Below the pieces are notes generated by a model. That model worked only from the letters and a program-made list of their open reading frames with translations, searched no databases and was not told where the DNA came from. From Tetracentron sinense (taxonomy: Eukaryota > Streptophyta > Magnoliopsida > Trochodendrales > Trochodendraceae), in contig CM026563.1 of NCBI GenBank assembly GCA_015143295.1, forward strand, positions 2,852,001 through 2,916,000: a DNA stretch of 64,000 nt, written 5' to 3'. This document shows, one piece after another, positions 1 through 64,000 of this stretch (the stretch's first letter is position 1; each line of letters begins with the position of its first letter). The translations under genes were made by a program, and so were the position numbers.

Positions 1-135
1 TTCTTTGGTTGAAGGAATGTGAAGGAACACCTAAGGTCAATTACGTAACAGTGTTTGAACGTCCGGGTTTGCAAGAATTCTTAAATCAGATTAGTGAGAT
101 TGCAGATCTTGTGCTATTCACTGCTGGCCTTGAAG
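1..135 (+). CDS. HAD phosphatase exon a (start outside window)
   Basis: Reads WLKECEGTPKVNYVTVFERP and on to LFTAGLE in the frame starting at base 3. It ends GAAG before a GT donor at 136-137 (phase 1). The upstream splice site is outside the window or within the first few bases. Confidence 0.88.
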
Positions 136-3100
136 GTTTGCATATTAATTAATAATTCTCTTGATCTTCACTCTGACTGCTTTTTTTAGTGAGTCAGTCT
201 ATGGGTACTCCCAAATATATTCTCGAATCTTAACCGTCTATGGCTAATCACTAAGGGTCAGGATTAATGCTGAGGCGGCACGCTTTTGAAAAAAAGGAAG
301 CCAAACTTTTATTCTAATATTGACCCTTAATTATTTGAATTGAAGGGTTAGGATTTGGGAGTATACTTGGGAGTACCCATAGACTAACTCTTTTTTAATT
401 AGTTTGGATTTATCATATTTGGATGCTCTACAGGGTATGCTAGACCTCTTGTTGACAGAATAGACGTGGAAAAACGATTTGGCCTTCGTCTTTATCGACC
501 TTCGACAATTAGCACGTAAGTATTGCTACAATTCAAAGTAGTCTCCCTTTGGGTGAGATTTGATTTTACAGTATGAAGTCGTTATATAGGATATACATTT
601 GGGGAAATCTACAGCTAGAGAAGTATAGATGGTAATTACCATTTGGTAGGGGATTATCAGATGACATGGTGACCATACAGGGTTCTGAAACCTACCACTG
701 GCTGGTGACAATACAGGGTTCTGAAACCTACCACTGGCCCACGTAGGAGAGCTTCTATGTTGGAAACCAATCTGATTGGATGAGTAGACCATCCTCATTT
801 TCAAACATTCACCATTTTTTTTTTCAATCGTCCAAAAGAATGTAGTAGAATAGATGGTTGCGAGCATCTGGCCAGCTTGAAGTTTTGCTCAGAGATCCTT
901 CTAAGTGGGACTAACTGAATGGTGGGTTTCAATCCTCTACATGTGCACACATGCCATGACTTTTCTTTATGGATGGTGATTACACTCTAAAATACTGATG
1001 ATAGATATGCCAAATGCATTTATTTTGTATGCTGTTTGCTATTACCTGATGATATCAATTCTACTTTAGAAATGGAATTAGGCAGCTATATATAATTCAC
1101 TTCTTTTGGATGATTTTTGTTAGTCCCATATAGGGATGGGGCACAATACATGATCTCCAAGTACAAGAATATAATTAAGTAGGGAGTTGTCTCTGTCAGA
1201 GTGTGCACACAACTCAAATCTTTGTTTCATTTCTCTTTCATTATTTGTAAATCTATTTTAAGATTAATTCTGATTGTCGAATATTAGTGATTCTTCTTTT
1301 GCCAACTATGCATAAACCTTAACTTTTAACATTTCTTTTTAAGCTGTCTCTGGAAACAAACCACTGCAAGACATCGAAATATTAGGATCAAACCCTTTAG
1401 GTAATCTGCTCTGGTCCCCACTCCACACCACGAATCTCTTTCATCTTGTCTTGTTGGTGAAGAGTTGGGGAATTCTCGACAGTCATGGAAATGCGCTCAT
1501 GCATTGCAGGTCAGCATAAACTAGGTAAGAATTTCATATTCAGCAGAAAATCTGTGTGAAACAAAGGAAAATCTTCCAGGTTGCAGATTTGCAATTGGCA
1601 TTTTTCTAGCTGTGCTGCTTAAGTTTTTGCAGAGGATACAAAGGAAATTTAGTGATGCCTATCGTAAAGAATTCTGACCCTTTTCCCCCAAGATTTCTTG
1701 AAAATTTTATTACAATATTACGTGTCACTATCTTTCTACCCACTCCTCCTAATTATAACTCCAAACTGCATTCAAAAAGTTTTAGGTTAATGCTGAGAAT
1801 TTTTATACATGGTCTACAAAATGAAATGTGCAATTAATATTTGCTACCTCAAGCTAAGATGCACTATTTTGTTTGTTCTTTAGACTGCCAAAACTTCCTC
1901 ATTAAAATTGATTTCTAAGTGTTTTCTGTTCTTATGGGTGTAAGTCCATTGAGATAGAAGTTTAGGGTTCCAAGATTAACATGTGAGAACATGATTTTTT
2001 ACTGATACGATTAGCTAACAAAATTCTATTTCTTAAAAATCACAATCAAATTCTAAGTATTTGTACTTAGGACCTCAAATAGTTGGGATAAGGCACTGAC
2101 AAAGAAAGAAAAAAAATTGAGACTTCAGTAGCAAATATTGAGCTTAACATGACAGGTATGAACTATGAAGACACTTTGATGCTTGAATTACTTCACACTG
2201 ATAACTAGACTTGGAAACTTCTGAGCTTAACATAAAGGGTATTAAGTATGAACCATGAAAAGACTCTTAGATGCTTGGATTACTTCACGAACACAATCCT
2301 CTTTGATGAGAACCCTGAGGCTAGTCCGAGCCCTTCTTTCAAGGAGGTGACAAGGATCTTGACACTTGATGAAGGCGGTTCATAGGCCCAGGGATGGATG
2401 TGGTTGCGTGGGTCATGGACTCTTTGCCTTGGAAGAAGGTCACTATTCATAGAGTCCAGTAAGAAAGGAAAAGAAAGGTATTTAGTTACAGTAGTCTGCC
2501 AGCCAGTAGTACCAGTAGTCAGAAAGCCGCATGGATTCCTAAACTTGGAAACTTCTGTTGTATTCACTGTTTCGTATGTAAAATGCACCTGTTTGTAGAA
2601 ATATAACCAAATGTGGATGTTGTAACTGGCATCACCTAGCAGTCAAACTTAAAATGAAAGAGAGGTTTATTCTTCTGCCTTTGCGTCCATGCCCAAGCAG
2701 AGTAGCACCTACAGCACTATATCTTAATATTCTTTTTACAGCTACCAGACTCGATGTGTAATACTCATGCATGTGGACCTCCTTTATTCTTGTACGTGGT
2801 TGGATCTTTAAGCAGCTCTATGAATTACTCCAACTTAATGTAGCTTGAAGCCTAATAATCTTTTACTTCTAGCAATGTTGAAAATTGCGCCCCTCCATTA
2901 AGGGATGAGTTCTCATCTTAAGCAATATCTGTCACAAATGCTTGACAATTTTCTTATCCCGTTTCCACTTTACAAAATTCTGTTTTAAGTTTATCCTACT
3001 TTTTCCCCTGTAAAGGGGCGATGAGTTATATTATTTATTGTTGTTTCTCCGATGTGACACTGATAACGTTTAGTGAAAAACTAAACTTTTTGAAGTTCAA

Positions 3101-3568
3101 ATTTGCTCAAGATTTAAGTTACTTTGTTGAAATCTGTGTGTGCATACATCACAGGGAATATCGGGAACATGTGAAGGATCTGTCTTGCCTATCAAAGGAC
3201 CTCTGCCGAACTGTTATTGTTGATAACAACCCATTCAGTTTCTTGCTTCAACCATTGAATGGAATACCGTGCATCCCATTTTCTGCAGGGCAGCCATTCG
3301 ATGAGCAGGTATCAAGAATTATATCAGGCTTAACCCAATTAAATATAAAAATGCCAAAAGTTAGATATTAGTTAATGAGAACTTTTTGATCATTTAGTCA
3401 CCACTTCTCTGATCTGTTTTTTTCTGGGTTCAGCTTTTGGAGGTCCTTCTTCCACTCCTTAAGCACCTCTCTCTGCAGAAGGATGTTAGGCCTGTGCTCT
3501 ATGAAAGGTTCCACATGCCTGAATGGTTTCAAAAACATGGAATTCCTGCTTCTGATTATAAATTCTGA
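1..3568 (+). CDS. FCP1/SCP-like HAD phosphatase, 3' part (4 exons, 5'-partial)
   Basis: The four exons join in phase (codon start at base 3) into 167 residues ending at TGA 3566-3568. The protein shows the FCP1-homology fold of C-terminal-domain small phosphatases: VTVFERPGLQEFL, the motif-II segment LFTAGLEGYARPLVDRID, the RLYRPST loop, then TVIVDNNPFSFLLQ carrying the Mg-binding DNNP of motif IV, and a C-terminal PEWFQKHGIP segment. The catalytic DxDxT motif must lie upstream of base 1. Family members are acid phosphatases acting on phosphoserine or phosphothreonine, the best known being those of the RNA polymerase II C-terminal domain. The closest match I recall is the Arabidopsis HAD protein At3g55960. 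The substrate here is inferred. The gene converges on symplekin; their stop codons are about 1.4 kb apart. Confidence 0.9.
136..433 (+). other. Phosphatase intron with inverted-repeat element
   Basis: A 298-nt intron with GT..AG borders. Most of it is the inverted-repeat element at 196-385, listed separately. Confidence 0.8.
196..385. mobile_element. Short inverted-repeat element, copy 1 (GTCTATGGGTACTCCC family)
   Basis: Ends are near-perfect inverted repeats of about 28 bp beginning AGTCTATGGGTACTCCCAA. No coding capacity. The flanks CTTTTTTTAGTGAGT and CTTTTTTAATTAGT resemble a long degenerate target duplication. A second copy is at 40372-40544. Confidence 0.75.
434..515 (+). CDS. HAD phosphatase exon b
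   Basis: The acceptor AG is at 432-433 and the donor GTAAGT starts at 516. It reads GYARPLVDRIDVEKRFGLRL then YRPSTIST, completing the motif-II helix begun in exon a. Confidence 0.9.
516..3154 (+). other. Phosphatase intron, 2.6 kb
   Basis: GT..AG intron between the YRPST exon and the DNNP exon. It holds a 36-bp tandem duplication (667-738) and a diverged direct repeat of about 84-bp period (about 2138 and 2222, both starting GAGCTTAACAT). No coding potential or recognisable transposon is seen. Confidence 0.7.
667..738. repeat. 36-bp tandem duplication
   Basis: Two adjacent 36-bp copies (667-702 and 703-738) beginning TGGTGACMATACAGGG differ at one base, so the duplication is recent. Confidence 0.85.
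3155..3308 (+). CDS. HAD phosphatase exon c (DNNP motif)
   Basis: The acceptor CACAG ends at 3154 and the donor GT starts at 3309. It reads EYREHVKDLSCLSKDLCRT, then VIVDNNPFSFLLQPLNGIPC and PFSAGQPFDEQ. It contains HAD motif IV (DNNP). Confidence 0.92.
3434..3568 (+). CDS. HAD phosphatase terminal exon
   Basis: The acceptor TTCAG ends at 3433. It reads LLEVLLPLLKHLSLQKDVRP, then VLYERFHMPEWFQKHGIP and ASDYKF, and stops at TGA 3566-3568. Confidence 0.92.
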   Translation, partial: LLEVLLPLLKHLSLQKDVRPVLYERFHMPEWFQKHGIPASDYKF

Positions 3569-5006
3569 GATAAAGATTAAAACGGCTGCCTCTCTTCTTG
3601 GGGCACCTGAACAGTTATCCTGTGTACATGGCAGTGTCTCCATCGAGCCCCATTACTTGATTGTTATGTGCACAAGTGTGCCATTGACAACTTCCAAAAT
3701 TCATGGGTTTCATGCAAAAGCAATTGCTGCATCTACCGGTTGAATTTCCTTGCCATGTCTGTACATAGAATAATTCTCCAGTTCTTGTGTAAGTAGTTTA
3801 TATGTTTTCAGTGCTGTTGAGCGTCCATGAATGTTAAAAGTATGACACTGTTCTTGGTGGAATAAAGTTTATGCAGTTTTACAGGTTTAAATCGGACTGA
3901 CAGTGCTGATCAAGCATTGTTTCCAATATGTGGAACGATCAAAACTACAATGGTTCTAACTTGACAATGCTGATTAAGGGTTTTCAAGTAGATGGACTGT
4001 TCTATGGAAAAAAAAAAAATCGGATGCTTTGGAAATAACCAACAAGCGCTACAACTCGACCTGTTATCTAAGGAAAATTTGAAATTCTTTAGTAATGCTT
4101 GTGTTTTCAGTTTTCACAAGGTCTTTTTCCTCCTTTTTCAATTTTTCTCCCAGGGCAATATTCATGCAAATGCAAACGTACAACCGTTCTCTTCTTAACA
4201 AAACTGATTTCCAGCAATAATTGTCTAAAAGCTACTCCGGTGAGAAACGTTTCTGCTCCTTAGAAACATTTTCTGATATCATTAGCGTACCCATACACAT
4301 GCCCTCCAGTCTGATGGCATGCAGAAGTGCTTGTGCCAGGATGGATGAGGCTGTTGTTAATGCCAACAGTCAAGCTAACATGCTGGGCATCTAACTACTA
4401 ACCTAAGAATAGATACTAACCCGGATTACAACCTAACCCTATTACAAAACCCCCAAAAAAGGCAGGATAGTGATCATAATGGATAAAAACACAGGATCAG
4501 TTGCCATTGTCAATTGCATTGATATAGATCAATTGTTGTAAATTGCATTGATATCTTGGTAGAGATATTACACTCAACAAATATCCAATCTGAAAGTAAA
4601 TATTGTGGGATGACCATGGGGAAAAAAAAGCTACAGTCCTTATTCAGCTGGGACATATTTGGGAACATCATACTTTTCTCAGAACTATACTTTCCCAGTA
4701 CAATTAAAAGATGAAGCTAAAATGCGTAGCTGCCTCCAGATGGTAAATATTTGCAGAAAGGAGGCAGCAATTCCTTTATACATGGCAATCTGATTCCTTT
4801 ATGGCAGCCAACTGAGCTCAGTTCAACAACCGAGGGCTTTCTTCCCTCCTCTATAAGCACCCATTTTTATCAAGGGTGAGAAATTACAGAAATAACGGCT
4901 TTAAGAATTGGCCTTTTAAATCTCAGCTGGCCCAGTCGCCCAGCTGGGAACCCCTTTAGCAGGTTCAGCAATGCTGCATTTGAAACATGCATTCATCTTA
5001 CAAGGT
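3569..5006. other. Convergent intergenic region
   Basis: Contains the phosphatase 3'UTR with AATAAA at 3861 and, on the other strand, the symplekin 3'UTR. No canonical AATAAA is seen on the minus strand; TATAAA- and GATAAA-type variants occur. No other gene is recognised. Confidence 0.6.
3861..3866 (+). terminator. Polyadenylation signal AATAAA of the phosphatase gene
   Basis: A canonical AATAAA lies 293 nt after the phosphatase stop codon, a usual plant 3'UTR length. No other AATAAA is seen between the stop and this site. Confidence 0.6.
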
Positions 5007-63087
<58,081 letters not shown>

Positions 63088-63122
63088 TTCAGAAACCCTA
63101 ATAATACTGATTTAAAGTGAAA

Positions 63123-63140
63123 TCAGACAATTGCTTCCAT
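63123..63140 (-). promoter_or_regulatory. Possible uORF in the symplekin leader
   Basis: ATG GAA GCA ATT GTC TGA, a five-codon frame (MEAIV) that ends 35 nt before the main ATG. It matters only if transcription starts upstream of 63140, which is likely but not shown. Confidence 0.4.
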
Positions 63141-63469
63141 TAGATCGACAGACAAAGAGAGAGAAGCGGAAGCTTTGGGGAATTTGTGTCTGATTACGAG
63201 CAAGTATTGTGGAGTGAATAGAGAGGGAAAATGGTGGGAGATTTGAGTCGCGATGTTGTGAAGGCTGCTCGCTGGTTCGCTAGAAACCTAAAACTCTGGA
63301 GCTGAGCTGGGGGGCTCGGACGACCCAAAATCTGTTTCCAACCCGATCAACGGGCAGACTTGGTGTGTACCAGTGTATGTACTCCGATTTTGGGTTGGGT
63401 TAAGGGCCTTCATTTTTTGTTCTTTTAAGGGTAAGTCCAATCAAAACACACACAGTTGAGGCCCCTTGT

Positions 63470-63475
63470 CACGTG
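63470..63475. promoter_or_regulatory. G-box core CACGTG
   Basis: Palindromic CACGTG in TGTCACGTGTGC, about 380 bp upstream of the symplekin ATG; a bZIP/bHLH site in plants. A second is at 63748-63753 in a similar ATCACGTGTGC context. Confidence 0.4.
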
Positions 63476-63804
63476 TGCATGTTTTGTCCCACACTAGTCA
63501 TGCATTGGGGGTTACTGGGTCATTGGTGTGGGAGTAGGTAATATCTGAATTGGTTAGTCACTTTAGTTGGTAAACACTCCGTGTGACACTCTCACCAACC
63601 CCTAACCAAAGACAACGGATATTCTCTAGCAGATGCCCGAGTATATAATTGGGCATTGTTATGCGTGCAAAGGTGTTTTACTAAGGAGGTGATAATATGC
63701 AAGCGCACGTTCCGTTTGGATGGTATGTGCACACCTTCCCAACTCATCACGTGTGCTCTTTGATACCGATTAACTATGCTTAAGATTTACTCACCTTTAA
63801 CCTT

Positions 63805-63933
63805 ATGTTTGGTTACCGAGAAAGTCAGTGAAAACATGGAAAATGAAATAAATTTGAGAAAACACAATTAAGAATTGTATTAAAAATCTTTTTTTTCCCC
63901 ACGTTTTTAACTATTTTCTCAGCAACCAAACAT
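63805..63933. mobile_element. Inverted-repeat MITE with ATGTTTGGTT ends
   Basis: Left ATGTTTGGTTACCGAGAAA, right TTTTCTCAGCAACCAAACAT, imperfect inverse of about 20 bp. About 129 bp, no coding. Confidence 0.75.
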
Positions 63934-64000
63934 AGCATGGTTAAATAGTTTAACCTTGGTTTTTTTTTTTATCGATTCCTAAGGGAGAAGTCTGGGTTCG

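Larger units (their letters stand above)
63088..64000 (-). promoter_or_regulatory. ESP4: Symplekin 5' leader and promoter side
   Basis: Upstream of the ATG is a leader with CT-rich stretches (GA runs at 63155-63165 on the plus strand), common in plant 5'UTRs. No TATA box in good position is evident. Two CACGTG G-box cores lie at 63470 and 63748. A small inverted-repeat element (63805-63933) and an L1-type T-run with ATCGATTC (63960-63980) lie further out. No other gene is seen. Confidence 0.5.

Noticed and set aside
526-867. 113-codon minus-strand frame with repeated SGRFQNPV
   Set aside because: The repeat is the 36-bp intronic tandem duplication; no sign of a gene.

Overview
The window is nuclear DNA from a flowering plant with a repeat-rich genome. 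The evidence is spliceosomal introns, two conserved plant housekeeping genes, L1- and RTE-type LINEs, many hAT-type DNA elements with 8-bp target duplications, and a chromovirus-like solo LTR. The clade cannot be fixed from the sequence; the very long introns fit a magnoliid, a basal eudicot or another large-genome lineage (inference).

Layout. (1) 1-3568, + strand: the 3' part (four exons, 167 residues) of an FCP1/SCP-like HAD phosphatase whose 5' end lies outside the window. (2) 3569-5006: convergent intergenic space. (3) 5007-63087, - strand: one complete gene for symplekin (ESP4/PTA1 family), the scaffold of pre-mRNA 3'-end processing. I assembled it by eye into 27 exons, 4041 nt and 1346 residues, with every junction in phase. 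(4) 63088-64000: 5' leader and promoter side of that gene.

About 93 percent of the symplekin gene is intron. Fifteen introns are 72-164 nt and hold nothing. Six introns (1, 6, 9, 10, 19, 20) of 3.7-9.8 kb make up about three quarters of the gene and are built from nested mobile elements. I resolve about 20 hAT-like elements, most with an 8-bp duplication that can be read directly. Six belong to one family with GATACG-rich ends, and one of these still carries a transposase C-terminal tail. There are also eight L1 fragments in both orientations, three RTE fragments, a 2.9-kb solo LTR, several small inverted-repeat elements and a fragment resembling an RBR-type E3 ubiquitin ligase gene.

Points of most interest are a GC-AG intron in symplekin, a duplicated 3' splice site upstream of exon 7, a four-layer transposon nest in intron 20, hAT families that share a terminal formula but have different subterminal motifs, and a small inverted-repeat element flanked by unusually long (about 15-17 bp) duplications. 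Both host genes act around RNA polymerase II C-terminal-domain biology, but their adjacency is probably chance. I found no new protein-coding system.
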